In this document: piece by piece, positions 26,055 to 35,432 of the stretch
Numbering within the stretch: the first letter of the stretch is position 1
How the letters are laid out: the number at the start of each line of letters is the position of its first letter
Origin: CAYWVR01 sp964461715
GTDB lineage: Bacteria > Planctomycetota > Phycisphaerae > FEN-1346
Reading direction: 5' to 3'
Length of the DNA stretch: 64,000 nt
Assembly: GCA_964461715.1 (NCBI GenBank)
Contig: CAYWVR010000001.1
Span: 1 to 64,000, forward strand
Program-made: the position numbers and the translations under genes
The notes under the pieces: model-generated
The model's input: only the letters and a program-made list of their open reading frames with translations
The model's database searches: none
Told to the model about the DNA's origin: nothing

Positions 26055-27002
26055 ATGAAACGTCGTGCGTTTACTCTGGTCGAGCTCCTCGTCGTCATCA
26101 CCATCATCCTGATGCTCATGGGCATCCTGATTCCGGCGGTGTTTGACGCACTGGAGCAGGCCCGCCGCACGCAATGTGCGAGCAATCTCAGCCAGATCGG
26201 CAAGAGCTGCCGAACCTGGGCCTCGTCCCACCGACAGGCGTGGCCGGACGTTTTCACGTCCGATTCCGCCGAGTGGGACGACGTCGGCAACACCCGGGTC
26301 GACGAGTACGACCCCGCCACGGCGACCGAACAGCCGAGTATGGTCCCCGAGGACGAGCCGGACGACGGCGATCCGATCAACTCGAACACCGGGAACTTCT
26401 GGCGGCTTTGCAGCGGCATGGGGCTGGACCCCGAGATCTTCATCTGTCCGTCGCAGAGCAGCCATCAGCCCGACCAGGTGGTCGACTACACGCAGGTCCG
26501 GGATTTCCGCGGTGAGAACTTCGTCAGCTACTCCTACCAGAACGTCTTCGGGGCCTACAAGCTGACCGAGGCGTCCGGCAAGGCGGCCCAGCTGGCTGTC
26601 GCCGCCGACGCCAACCCTCAGCGCCAGGACTTCTACGGGTCTGCCGAGTTAGTCACGGACCAGTACCTCGCCGGCGAACCGAAGTTCCAGCCGTCCGACG
26701 CTGCCGACGAGTGGAACCAGGACGTCGATGCCATCACCGATCCCTGGGACCTGAACAGCCCGAACCATCAGTTTGCCGGACAGAACGTCCTCTATCTGGA
26801 CGGTCACGTCCTTTGGCAGGACCATCCTTACTGCGGCTCGCAGTGGGACAACATTTGGACCTCCAAGGACCTGACGGTGACCGATTCGATCGATCCGACC
26901 GACATCACGTCGCTCCAGGGCTTTGTCGACACGGCGTCCTACACGACGAACGACGAGGGTCTGACCGCCGGCGCGATCGGCGACTCATTCCTCGTGCCGT
27001 AG
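26055..27002 (+). CDS. Type II pseudopilin-like protein with H-X9-DG ending
   Basis: 315 residues. N-terminal prepilin signal RRAFTLVELLVVI with the +5 Glu, then one hydrophobic helix and a soluble domain rich in acidic and Asn residues. The C-terminal third has NVLYLDGHVLW, the style of the planctomycete H-X9-DG group related to DUF1559. Such proteins are abundant in Planctomycetes and probably cell-surface or secretion-related; the role is unknown. Single-gene unit with its own promoter, leader and terminator. Confidence 0.85.
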   Translation: MKRRAFTLVELLVVITIILMLMGILIPAVFDALEQARRTQCASNLSQIGKSCRTWASSHRQAWPDVFTSDSAEWDDVGNTRVDEYDPATATEQPSMVPEDEPDDGDPINSNTGNFWRLCSGMGLDPEIFICPSQSSHQPDQVVDYTQVRDFRGENFVSYSYQNVFGAYKLTEASGKAAQLAVAADANPQRQDFYGSAELVTDQYLAGEPKFQPSDAADEWNQDVDAITDPWDLNSPNHQFAGQNVLYLDGHVLWQDHPYCGSQWDNIWTSKDLTVTDSIDPTDITSLQGFVDTASYTTNDEGLTAGAIGDSFLVP

Positions 27003-27028
27003 GGTTGGACCTAGAGGCAGGCGCTTCC

Positions 27029-27072
27029 GGCGGCCTCGGCTCCTTGCGAGTCGGGGCCGCCGCTCTTTTTTC
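27029..27072 (+). terminator. Intrinsic terminator of pilin-like gene
   Basis: GGCGGCC (27029-27035) pairs with GGCCGCC (27055-27061), with a second inner stem (27038-27042 with 27048-27052), followed by CGCTCTTTTTTCTT. Strong GC stem plus T-run: the clearest rho-independent terminator in the window. Confidence 0.85.
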
Positions 27073-27094
27073 TTCTGAAGGCTACACGGGCCCC

Positions 27095-27100
27095 TATAAT
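27095..27100 (+). promoter_or_regulatory. -10 box of sugar kinase gene
   Basis: Perfect TATAAT at 27095-27100, 24 bases before the ATG at 27124. The best -35 is TTCTGA (27073-27078, 3/6) with a 16-base spacer, overlapping the end of the upstream terminator. Confidence 0.45.
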
Positions 27101-27123
27101 GGCCGGACTTGTTCCACAGGTGG

Positions 27124-28839
27124 ATGCAGCGCATGGCAGAAGAGGTGCGACAACCGGCGGTCCTTGGCATCGACGTGGGCACGAGCGGCATCAAGCTGCT
27201 GGTCGTCCCTGTCGACGGGACCGCGGAGCCGCGCGTCAGCCGCGCCGGTGTCCGCGTCCGCCGCGCCCCGGACGGGACCAGCGAGATCGATCCGGCCGCC
27301 TGGTGGCGGGCCGTCGTCCGGGCCGCCCGCGGGCTTGATCTCGACGGGCTGCGCGTCGTCGGCGTCGGGACGAGCACGCTCTTTCCGGCGCTGGTGGCCC
27401 TGGATGCCCGGGGTCGGGCCCTGCGGCCGGCGGTCCTGTATGACGACGCTCGCAGCGGTCCCCAGGCCCGGGACCTGGCCCGGCGGCCCCTGACGAGCCC
27501 GGCCGTCCAGCACCTGCTGACCGGCAACCGGGTGCGGCCGGGGACCATCAGCCTCTCCAGCCTCCTGTGGCTGCGGGAGACGGAGCCGGAGGTGTATCGG
27601 CAGGCGTCCCTGTTCGGCCATGCCGGGACGTACCTGGGGCACCGGCTGACCGGCCGCTTTGCCATCGACGCGACCAACGCCAGCCTGACGGGCCTCTATG
27701 CGGCGGCGTCGGGCGAGGCGTGGTTGCGGGGGGTGTGTGCGGCTGGCGGCTTGGGGCCCCACGAGCTGCCCCGGCGGCTCGGGCGGCTCACTTGCCGCGC
27801 CTACCTCGACCTGCTGGCCCGGGGCCGGCCGGAGCTGCGGGATTCGTTCTTGGCGGACCTGCCGCCCGGCGTCGACGCCGAGTCGCTCCTGGCGGAGCAC
27901 GTGGCCCTGCCGGAGCGGGGCTGGGTGGCGGCCCTGCTGGATGCGGTGGGCCTGGCGCAGGCGCGGCTCCCGGAGGTCGTGTGGCCGACCGAGCGGCTCG
28001 GTGAGCTGACGGAAGAGGCCGCCGAGGCCTTGGGCCTCGATGCGGGCCTGCCGGTGGCGGCGGGGGCGGGCGACACGGTCTGCGGGTGCCTGGGCGTGGG
28101 CCTGGAGGCCGCCGACGAGGTCGTGGCCCTGTGCGGGTCGACCGACTGCATCGCGGCCGTCCAACGGTCGGCGGTCTTCTCGACGCGGACCGTCAACATG
28201 GCGTACCTGGACGAGGAGACGTGGGTGGCCGTGGCCCCGATGAACGCGACGGGGTCGGCGGTGGATTGGGTAGCCCGGACGCTCCTCGGAGGGGGGAAGC
28301 GACGGTTCGACCGTCTGTTTGCCCTGGCGGCCGAGGCGGAGGCGGGATCGGGCGGCGTAGTGTTCCTGCCGTATTTGGCGGGGGAGCGAAGCCCCGTCTA
28401 CGACCCGGACGCCAAGGGCATCTTTTTCGGCCTGACCCTGGCGACGGGCCGGCCGGAGATGGCCCGGGCCGTGCTCGAGGGTATCGGCTTCGGGCACCGC
28501 CAGATTCTCCGGCACGTGGATTTGAGGGCCGGCGCGCCGGTGCGGCGGGTCCGGGCGGCGGGGGGCGGGACGGCGGCCCCGCTCCTTCGGCGCATCCGGG
28601 CTGATGCCGCCGACCGTACGTACCTTTACGCCGGCATGACCGAGGTCACCGCCCTGGGGGCGGCCTTGCTGGGCGGCGTGGCGGCGGGCGTCTGGGGGAC
28701 ATGGCAGGAGGCGGCGGCGGAGGCGCGCCGGCGGACCGACTGGGAGGCCGTCGAGCCCGACCCCGACGCCTGGCATTGCCTCAAACGCAACTACGAGGTC
28801 TACACGAGCCTCTACGGGGCCCTGGAGCACTGTTTCTAG
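27124..28839 (+). CDS. FGGY-family carbohydrate kinase
   Basis: 571 residues. N-terminal ATPase motif GIDVGTSGIK, a middle AGAGDTVCGCLG segment with the likely catalytic Asp, and a C-terminal RAAGGGTAAPLLRRIRAD block. Closest in pattern to xylulokinase. It is longer than the usual 480-520 residues; residues about 190-280 look like an insertion in the first lobe. The substrate cannot be read from sequence. ATG 27124 is chosen; 27133 is also possible. It precedes two ABC permease genes by 21 bases, suggesting phosphorylation of the imported sugar. Confidence 0.8.
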   Translation: MQRMAEEVRQPAVLGIDVGTSGIKLLVVPVDGTAEPRVSRAGVRVRRAPDGTSEIDPAAWWRAVVRAARGLDLDGLRVVGVGTSTLFPALVALDARGRALRPAVLYDDARSGPQARDLARRPLTSPAVQHLLTGNRVRPGTISLSSLLWLRETEPEVYRQASLFGHAGTYLGHRLTGRFAIDATNASLTGLYAAASGEAWLRGVCAAGGLGPHELPRRLGRLTCRAYLDLLARGRPELRDSFLADLPPGVDAESLLAEHVALPERGWVAALLDAVGLAQARLPEVVWPTERLGELTEEAAEALGLDAGLPVAAGAGDTVCGCLGVGLEAADEVVALCGSTDCIAAVQRSAVFSTRTVNMAYLDEETWVAVAPMNATGSAVDWVARTLLGGGKRRFDRLFALAAEAEAGSGGVVFLPYLAGERSPVYDPDAKGIFFGLTLATGRPEMARAVLEGIGFGHRQILRHVDLRAGAPVRRVRAAGGGTAAPLLRRIRADAADRTYLYAGMTEVTALGAALLGGVAAGVWGTWQEAAAEARRRTDWEAVEPDPDAWHCLKRNYEVYTSLYGALEHCF

Positions 28840-28860
28840 CGACGAAGGAGCACCATTAGC

Positions 28861-31800
28861 GTGTCGAGGAAACGCATTGGATTCCTGGTGGCCGCGGTCG
28901 GCGTGGTCGTGCTCCTTTCGAGCTGGGGACGCGTCGCGGACTGGACCGAGGCCGTGCTGCGCGGCGAGGAGCAGGTCCGTTCCAAGAAGGTCGTTTACTG
29001 GACCACCTCCGGCTCCCCCGAGGTCAACCTGAAGCGGGCCCGCCAGTTCGAGCAGATGTACCCGGACATCAACGTCGAGCCGAACTTCCGCGAGACGGGC
29101 GGCATCCAGGACATCCTCTTCGTCTCTTTCCTCAGCGGCAACCCGCCCGACTTCATGGGCAACACGAAGGTCAACGAGCTCCGCAAGTACATCCTCATGG
29201 GGGGTGTGCGGCCGCTGGACGACCTGATGCGGCGCGAGGACGCCTTCCTCCGCAACCAGTACCTGAAGCGGGGCCTCAAAGCCTACCGCGAGGTCCGCGA
29301 GTACGAGCCCGGCGAGCTGATCCAGACGGACGTCCTGCGGCGCGAGAATCCGAATCTGGAGGCCGAGCTGCTGGGCCATCGCCTGCGCGAGTGGACCGAG
29401 TCGTTCCGCGAGCGCCAGGGCCGCGCCCCCACCGAGGCTGAAACGGACGACGCCCGGGCTCGCCTCGCCCGGGCCCTGGCCGCCGAGACACAGGACCTCT
29501 ACTTCCGCCAGCACCTCATGGGCGAGGCCCGCCTCTTTCGCTTCAAGCTGAATCCCGAGGACGCGTATCTCCAGAACCTGGAGGCCAACCCCCTGGAGGC
29601 GGCGCGCCTGCTGCACATGAACGGCAAGGCCGTTGCCTTCCGCGACATCGCCATGCCCCGCATCCTCACCTACAACAAGCGCCTCTTCCGGGAGGCGGCG
29701 ACGATGTTCCCGGAGGCGGGGCTGGTGGACGGTCATGGCGACCCGGTCCCGCCGTCGACGTGGCTCGAATTCTACCGGACGGCCCGGCTCCTCTCGGAGT
29801 ACGGTCGCCGCGCCGCCGTCGACCGCGGCCTGGCCGAGCCCATCTGCTACGGCCTGACGATGCAGGGCCAGCGCGACCGCGACCTGATGCGGGGCATCTG
29901 GCCGCTCGCCCGACGGGCCGGGTCCATGCAGTTCGAGTACCGCGGCGACACGGAGCGCGTGGCCCGCCACTTCGACCGCGAGACCGAGGCCGGCCGCGAG
30001 GCCGCCCGGGCCTTCGGCGACCGGCCCATCGGGTACTTCGATTACGAGGACGACGCTTACCTGGCCGCCTTCGCCCTCCTCTATAAGCTCCGCCAGGACG
30101 GCTACGTGCTGCCGGGGGTCGAGTCGCGGCACTACGAGGACGTGCGGACGGCCCTGGCGTCCGGTCAGGCGGGCATGTTGCTGGACGGTTGGCACGCGGC
30201 CCTGATCGGGGCGGAGCGCGTGCCGTGGGCCGCCCAGGACCTCGGCAGCGCCCCCGTGCCCTTGCCCTATCACGACGTCGACCCCGACGCGGGCTGGCCC
30301 GCCGAGGCCGTCGCGAAGGAGAAGGAGGAGCTTTCGGAGCTCCTCTCGCTCGACGAGGCGGGTGTCACGCTGCCTCCCGGCAACAAGCTCCCCCAGTCGG
30401 CCGCCGACAACGTCACGCTCTTCACGAGCCTCTGCCGCGACCCCGACGCCGCCTGGGAGTGGAACCACTTTGCCAACCGCAACATCGAGGTGATGAAGAC
30501 CGAGACGCGGCGCGGGACGGTGCGGATGGAGCGGGAGGCCGTGGCCCACATCGGCGACCCGGAGTGGTTCCCCTATCCCTACCAGGAGCAGGTTTACGGG
30601 ATCATCGAGCACCACTGCGCCATGTGGCCGGAGCGGCCGCTGCACGGGCCCGTCGAGGTGCCCAACGAGCGGGAGATCTTCTACCGCTGGTTCTACCAGA
30701 CCGACACGAACGACCTCGGCCTCATCCTCACCCGGGCCCGCGAGCAGCTCCAGACCTTCTCCGACGCCGCCAACGCCGACCTCGCCCGACGCATCCGGGA
30801 CGGATTGGTGCGGCCGGAGAACTGGACCTTTCCCGATTTCGAGCCGCAACGGGCCGAGGCGTTCTTCGCCCGCCAGCAGAACCCGGAGGTCGACCCGGAC
30901 GCCGAGGCGCGCCTCGGCGAGGCCCGGGCCAAGCTTATCGCCTGGGCCCGGGCGCACCCCGAGGCGGGACTGCTGAACGAGGCGGGGACGGACATCCGCG
31001 AGGACATCTGGCAGTGGAAGGCCAGCACGTCCCCGTGGCAATTGCTGTGGATCCCGGGCCTGATGGCGGGGGTGGTCCTGGGCTGGTTCGCGTGGACGGG
31101 CCTCCGGCACGCCTTCGGCCGGAAGCCGACCGAGGGACGCTTGCTCGGGCGGGCTCGCCGCGGATGGTGGGGCTACGTCTTCGCCCTCCCGGGCATGCTC
31201 GTCGTCTTCGCCTTCGCCATCTACCCGTCGCTCTACCAGTTCTTCCTGGCCCTGCACACGGGCGACGGGCTCGGGCCCATGCGCTACGTGGGCCTGGGGA
31301 ACTTCCATCGCATCTTCACCCGGGACATGACCTTCTGGACGACGGTCCTCCCGAACACGGCCGTTTTCATGGTGCTGGTGGCCGTGGGGCAGATCGTGCT
31401 GGGCCTGTTGTTCGCCTCGCTCCTGAACCTGCCCTTGAAGGCCAACCGTCTCTACCGCCTCCTGTACTTCATCCCCCTCGTGACGAGCCTGGCGATCGTC
31501 AGCGTCATCCTCATCGGCCTCCTGAAGGGCGAGGCCTCGGCCCTCAATGCCCTGCTGACCTCGCTCTCGTGGTGGCACCTGGCGCTCGCGGCCCTGGCGC
31601 TGGTGGCCCTGGGCCTGGTGCTGACGCTCCTGTTCACCCTCTGGCTCCGGCCGCAGGGCTCGGCCGCGTCACGGGTCGCGCAGGGCGTGGTGCTCCTGGT
31701 CCTCCTCGCCGTAACGGGGCTGGGCCTGCACGCTCTCCTGGCCGGCAACAGCCAGATCGCCGCGTGGCTGGGCTTGGCGCGGCCCCTCGGGAACCTCGCC

Positions 31801-32343
31801 TTCTGGCTGGGCCTGGCGGACGAGCCCGGCAAGCAGGTCGACTGGCTGGGCCAGGACGTGGGCCTCTACACGATCGCCGGCGTCGCCATCTGGCACGGTC
31901 TGGCCATGCGCATCATCCTGCTTCTGGCCGGGCTCCAGTCGATCAACCCCGAGCTCTACGAGGCGGCCAAGGTGGACGGGGCGGGGCCCTGGAGCCGGTT
32001 CTGGCGTGTCACCTTGCCGGAGATCATGCCCATCCTCATCATTATCGCCTTCATGGCCTTCATCGCCGCCGCCCGCGCCTTCAGTCCCGTCTACGTCCTG
32101 ACCGAGGGCGGCATCAATCACTCCAGCGAGGTCGTCGCCACCTACATCTTCAAGAAGGGCTTCACGAAGCCGGAGGGCACCGAGCCCGACCTCGGCTACG
32201 CCTCCGCCCTCGGCATCGTCTACAGCGGCATGCTCGCGGTGCTGACCCTGGCGAACGTCATCATCATCGTCCGACGATGGAAACGCCGCCTCCAGATGGA
32301 GCGGCAGGCCGGCGGGCCCGCGACCGAAAGGGCCAAGGCATGA
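28861..32343 (+). CDS. Solute-binding protein fused to ABC permease (MalF type)
   Basis: 1160 residues from GTG. A membrane helix (about 7-23) anchors an extracellular solute-binding domain of the sugar group (about 38-690; KKVVYWTTSGSPEVNL... FLSGNPPDFMG). A second helix near 726-746 leads into a MalF-like permease domain (about 770-1160) with the EAA loop YEAAKVDGAGPW near 1033. The permease also carries two extra hydrophobic segments (about 905-965) between its usual third and fourth core helices. Binding protein and permease are normally separate polypeptides. Coupled to the next gene by ATGA. Confidence 0.85.
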   Translation: MSRKRIGFLVAAVGVVVLLSSWGRVADWTEAVLRGEEQVRSKKVVYWTTSGSPEVNLKRARQFEQMYPDINVEPNFRETGGIQDILFVSFLSGNPPDFMGNTKVNELRKYILMGGVRPLDDLMRREDAFLRNQYLKRGLKAYREVREYEPGELIQTDVLRRENPNLEAELLGHRLREWTESFRERQGRAPTEAETDDARARLARALAAETQDLYFRQHLMGEARLFRFKLNPEDAYLQNLEANPLEAARLLHMNGKAVAFRDIAMPRILTYNKRLFREAATMFPEAGLVDGHGDPVPPSTWLEFYRTARLLSEYGRRAAVDRGLAEPICYGLTMQGQRDRDLMRGIWPLARRAGSMQFEYRGDTERVARHFDRETEAGREAARAFGDRPIGYFDYEDDAYLAAFALLYKLRQDGYVLPGVESRHYEDVRTALASGQAGMLLDGWHAALIGAERVPWAAQDLGSAPVPLPYHDVDPDAGWPAEAVAKEKEELSELLSLDEAGVTLPPGNKLPQSAADNVTLFTSLCRDPDAAWEWNHFANRNIEVMKTETRRGTVRMEREAVAHIGDPEWFPYPYQEQVYGIIEHHCAMWPERPLHGPVEVPNEREIFYRWFYQTDTNDLGLILTRAREQLQTFSDAANADLARRIRDGLVRPENWTFPDFEPQRAEAFFARQQNPEVDPDAEARLGEARAKLIAWARAHPEAGLLNEAGTDIREDIWQWKASTSPWQLLWIPGLMAGVVLGWFAWTGLRHAFGRKPTEGRLLGRARRGWWGYVFALPGMLVVFAFAIYPSLYQFFLALHTGDGLGPMRYVGLGNFHRIFTRDMTFWTTVLPNTAVFMVLVAVGQIVLGLLFASLLNLPLKANRLYRLLYFIPLVTSLAIVSVILIGLLKGEASALNALLTSLSWWHLALAALALVALGLVLTLLFTLWLRPQGSAASRVAQGVVLLVLLAVTGLGLHALLAGNSQIAAWLGLARPLGNLAFWLGLADEPGKQVDWLGQDVGLYTIAGVAIWHGLAMRIILLLAGLQSINPELYEAAKVDGAGPWSRFWRVTLPEIMPILIIIAFMAFIAAARAFSPVYVLTEGGINHSSEVVATYIFKKGFTKPEGTEPDLGYASALGIVYSGMLAVLTLANVIIIVRRWKRRLQMERQAGGPATERAKA

Positions 32344-34136
32344 CACGAGACGGTCCCCGCATCGACAAGGCCCTCCTCCACCGCTACCGGGCGGGCTTCT
32401 GGACCTGGATTTGCTACCACTGGCCCATGGTCCTCGTGCACCTCGCCCTCCTGACCCTCGGCCTCGTCAACCTCTACCCCTTCATCTGGATGCTCGGCAC
32501 GAGCTTCAAGTCCGAGCAAGAGGCTTCCATCGAGAAGCTCCGGCCCGTGCCCGGGCCCAAGTACAAGCTGGCCGAAGGGTTTGACCTGGAGACGGTCGTG
32601 CCCGCCGCCCTGGAGCCCGACCTTGCGGCCGCCGAGGGCGAGGCTCGCCTCGATGCCCTCAACCTCGTCCGCCGCAAGCTCGAGGTGCTTCACGACCTCC
32701 AGCGACGGGCCTGGGCCGAGCGCGTCGAGCACGAGGTCAGCTTGGTCGTCGGTCCCCTGGACGATGAGATCGTCCGCCTCAAGGCCGAGGCGGACCGTCT
32801 GGCCCGGGTGTGGGACGCCAAGCGCGAGGCCGCCCGGCGAGGCGAGGTGCCCTGGCCCGAGGTCGACGCATTCGAGGCCCGGCTCGACGCCGCCCGACGC
32901 GCCTACGAGACGGCTCGCGACGCCGCCACCGGGGCCGCCGTGCGCGGGCTTCTGGAGCGCGGCGTGCTTGTGGAGGACCCGGTCCATGACAGCCTCTGGT
33001 TCTCCGAGGCGGGTTTCGCCCGGACCTGGCCCAAGGCCCTGACCCCGCGCCAGAGGGCCGCGTCCGAGGCCCTCTGGGACCATTTCACCCTCGGCCCCAT
33101 CCGCTACGCGAACACCGTGGCGGTTGAGCTCGAGACCGCCCGCCGCCAGATGGCCGAGTGGGCCACCATCGCGGGCGGCATCCTGGTTCCCGTCGGCGAA
33201 GCGGTCGAGGGCGAGACGGTTTATCGCCTGGCGGAGGGGGGGCGCGGCCGGATCTACCGCGACCTCTATCCCCGCCAGATTCTCGCCCTCTGGCTTATGC
33301 ACGCCGAGAACACCCGCCGTGCCGAGAGCCGCAACACCTTTGCCACCGACCGCTGGAGCCCGGAGGATTACGGCAAGTATTTCGGTCTGGCCGACGTCGA
33401 GCAGGCCCGGGCGGAGCTCCGGGAGGCCGTCGAGGCCGGGTACCTGGCCGACGGGACGGCCCAGCCGATTAACTACTGGGTCGTGCTGAAGGAGGAGAAC
33501 TTCCTGCTCCACTTCCTGACGAGCCTCCTCATCACGAGCGTCGTTGTGGTGGCCTCGATCCTGCTCTCCTCCATGCTCGGATACGCCCTGGCTCGCGGCT
33601 CGTTCCCCGGCAAGATGCTCGTGCTGGGCGTCCTGATTGCGGCCTCCATCCTTCCGACCGAGGCCCGCATCATCCCCATCTTCAAGATGCTCCTGGCCGT
33701 GGGGGCCCTGGAGAACCTGTGGGGCATGGTGGCCTGGCTCTCGAGCGCCGGCGTGGGCCAGACGCTCCTGATGGCGGGCTTCTTCCTGACGCTTCCGAAG
33801 GAGGTGGACGAGGCGGCCGAGGTGGACGGGGCGGGCATCTTCCGGAAGTTCTTCGACATCGCTCTGCCCATGGCCCGGCCCATCGTCATGACCGTGGGCC
33901 TCTTCGCGTTCCTCGGGGCATGGAACAACTTCCTCGTGCCGCTCCTGTGCACCATCTCCCGCCCCAGTATGCAGCCGCTGGCCGTCGCCGTGTACAGCTT
34001 CCAGCAGGGCCACCCCGGCAAATGGCACCAGATCAACGCCGCCGCCGCCGTCATGATCATCCCCGTCATCGTCATGTTCCTGTTCGTGCAAAAGCATGTC
34101 GTCAAGGCCATCGCCGTCGGGGCGGTCAAGGGATAA
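32340..34136 (+). CDS. MalG-type ABC permease with large periplasmic insertion
   Basis: 598 residues, about twice the normal 280. The first membrane helix (about 30-55, ending LYPFIWMLGTSFKS) is typical of MalG proteins. Residues about 60-375 are a soluble insertion with long charged helices (residues about 125-205 look coiled-coil). The remaining five helices follow from 385, with the EAA loop DEAAEVDGAG near 489. The insertion falls in the first periplasmic loop, so it probably contacts the fused binding domain. No ABC ATPase is encoded nearby. Confidence 0.85.
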   Translation: MTRDGPRIDKALLHRYRAGFWTWICYHWPMVLVHLALLTLGLVNLYPFIWMLGTSFKSEQEASIEKLRPVPGPKYKLAEGFDLETVVPAALEPDLAAAEGEARLDALNLVRRKLEVLHDLQRRAWAERVEHEVSLVVGPLDDEIVRLKAEADRLARVWDAKREAARRGEVPWPEVDAFEARLDAARRAYETARDAATGAAVRGLLERGVLVEDPVHDSLWFSEAGFARTWPKALTPRQRAASEALWDHFTLGPIRYANTVAVELETARRQMAEWATIAGGILVPVGEAVEGETVYRLAEGGRGRIYRDLYPRQILALWLMHAENTRRAESRNTFATDRWSPEDYGKYFGLADVEQARAELREAVEAGYLADGTAQPINYWVVLKEENFLLHFLTSLLITSVVVVASILLSSMLGYALARGSFPGKMLVLGVLIAASILPTEARIIPIFKMLLAVGALENLWGMVAWLSSAGVGQTLLMAGFFLTLPKEVDEAAEVDGAGIFRKFFDIALPMARPIVMTVGLFAFLGAWNNFLVPLLCTISRPSMQPLAVAVYSFQQGHPGKWHQINAAAAVMIIPVIVMFLFVQKHVVKAIAVGAVKG

Positions 34137-34172
34137 GGACGTCCGGCCGTCGAGGGGAAGGGGTGATGAGGC

Positions 34173-34380
34173 ATGCGCCGGCGCCGCATCGCCGCCGCCA
34201 CGGATGACGGGGTTGGCGTCCGGGGCGGCGCGACGGGCGAGCCGGTGGCGGCCCTACCCGCGGGACGCGGCGTCAAGCGGCTGGTCTTCTCGCCGGACGG
34301 CCGCACCTTCACCAGTGCGAGCGACGACACGACGCGGCTGGCGTGGGAGAAGCCGAAGGACCTGGCCGAACATTCGCAAC
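34173..34380 (+). pseudogene. WD40-repeat gene remnant
   Basis: About 70 codons read as one WD40 repeat: GATGEPVAAL, then KRLVFSPDGRTFTSASDDTTRLAWE, the classic blade pattern (FSPDG...SAS.D.T.R.W). No other blades, no signal and no in-frame continuation with homology; after about 34380 the frame merely runs antisense through the methyltransferase gene. Most likely a decayed leftover of a larger WD40 protein, a family common in planctomycetes. Confidence 0.6.
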
Positions 34381-34394
34381 CGGCCGAGGGACGC

Positions 34395-35432
34395 TTACCG
34401 GAGCACGAAGTACCCGTGCCCGACCACATCGAAGACCTTCTCCTCGAGGATCGCGAGGCCCGCCGCGCGGAAGAGGGCGCGCCACTCGGCGGCGGTGCCG
34501 ATCGTCTGGTTCGTGAGGTCGTGGTAGAGGTGGTGCTCGAGGAAGGCGGTGGGGCTCTTGCGGAGCTTTTCGTGGGGCTGCTTGCAGAACTCGCCGATGT
34601 AGAGCAGGGCCCGTGGGAACTGCGTCCGGAGCGACCTCAGGAGACCCACGATCCGATCCGGGCCCTCGTCCAAGTACTCGTGGTACGTATCGACGGCGGT
34701 GACGGAATCGACGTCCGCGTGCTTTTCTGCGACGGCCGCCAAGTCGAACATGTCGCCGTCGCGGACCTCGATCCGCTCGCTGAAACGGCTTTCGGCCAAG
34801 ACCTCACGGGCGTAGCGGACCGTGGGCGGGTCGTTGTCGACGCCCACGGCCCGGATCGCCGGGTCCGTCTCGGCCAGGTAGAACAGGAACGCCAGGTCCC
34901 CGCAGCCGAGGTCCAGGACCTTGCGGGCCCCGTGCCGGTGCAGCATGTCCGCGAGGACGGGGTAGGGCAGCGTGCGGCAGAGTTGGCCGCTGCCGCGCCC
35001 GACGTACTTGCCGATCCTCTGGACGTCGTCGGGATAGGCGGCCTCGCCCCTGAGGAGGTCGGGCAGGGCGTCGAAAACGGGGGCGTAGGCGTAGGTCAGC
35101 TCGAAGAAGCCCCGGGGCTCGCCCATCAGGCGTCTCAGCTTCGGCAGGGCCCGGACCCCGCCGCCCTCGACGCGCACCAGGCTCAGGCCGTCGAGGTAGT
35201 CGAGGACGCTCTCGAGGACGCGGCGGTCGAGCTTGCCCTTGCCTGCCAGGTCCTCCAGGGCGACCGATTCGGTCTCCAGGAGCCGGTCCAGGACGCCCGT
35301 CTCCAGCAGGGCCCAGAGACACCCGCAGGTGGCGTAGCCGCGGACGTAGGGCAGGGCCTCGTCGAATCGCCGCTTCAAGCGGATGCTGCGGCGAAAGCCC
35401 AGCAGCTTCATCACTTCGAGGGCTTGGCTCAT
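34395..35432 (-). CDS. SAM-dependent methyltransferase with winged-helix N-terminus
   Basis: 345 residues. N-terminal about 100 residues resemble the dimerisation/winged-helix domain of small-molecule O-methyltransferases (CLWALLETGVLDRLLETES, then LESVLDYLDGLSLV). The SAM motif VLDLGCGD is at 172-179, followed by VGVDNDPPTV. Substrate unknown. The ATG overlaps the DUF1638 stop (ATGA), so it is the last gene of the GH3-DUF1638 series and may methylate that pathway's product (inference). Confidence 0.78.
   Translation of the reverse strand: MSQALEVMKLLGFRRSIRLKRRFDEALPYVRGYATCGCLWALLETGVLDRLLETESVALEDLAGKGKLDRRVLESVLDYLDGLSLVRVEGGGVRALPKLRRLMGEPRGFFELTYAYAPVFDALPDLLRGEAAYPDDVQRIGKYVGRGSGQLCRTLPYPVLADMLHRHGARKVLDLGCGDLAFLFYLAETDPAIRAVGVDNDPPTVRYAREVLAESRFSERIEVRDGDMFDLAAVAEKHADVDSVTAVDTYHEYLDEGPDRIVGLLRSLRTQFPRALLYIGEFCKQPHEKLRKSPTAFLEHHLYHDLTNQTIGTAAEWRALFRAAGLAILEEKVFDVVGHGYFVLR

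Noticed and set aside
27094..31578. Open frame of 1494 codons on the minus strand
   Set aside because: Antisense to the kinase and the binding-protein fusion; low complexity composition and no domain, so a shadow frame.
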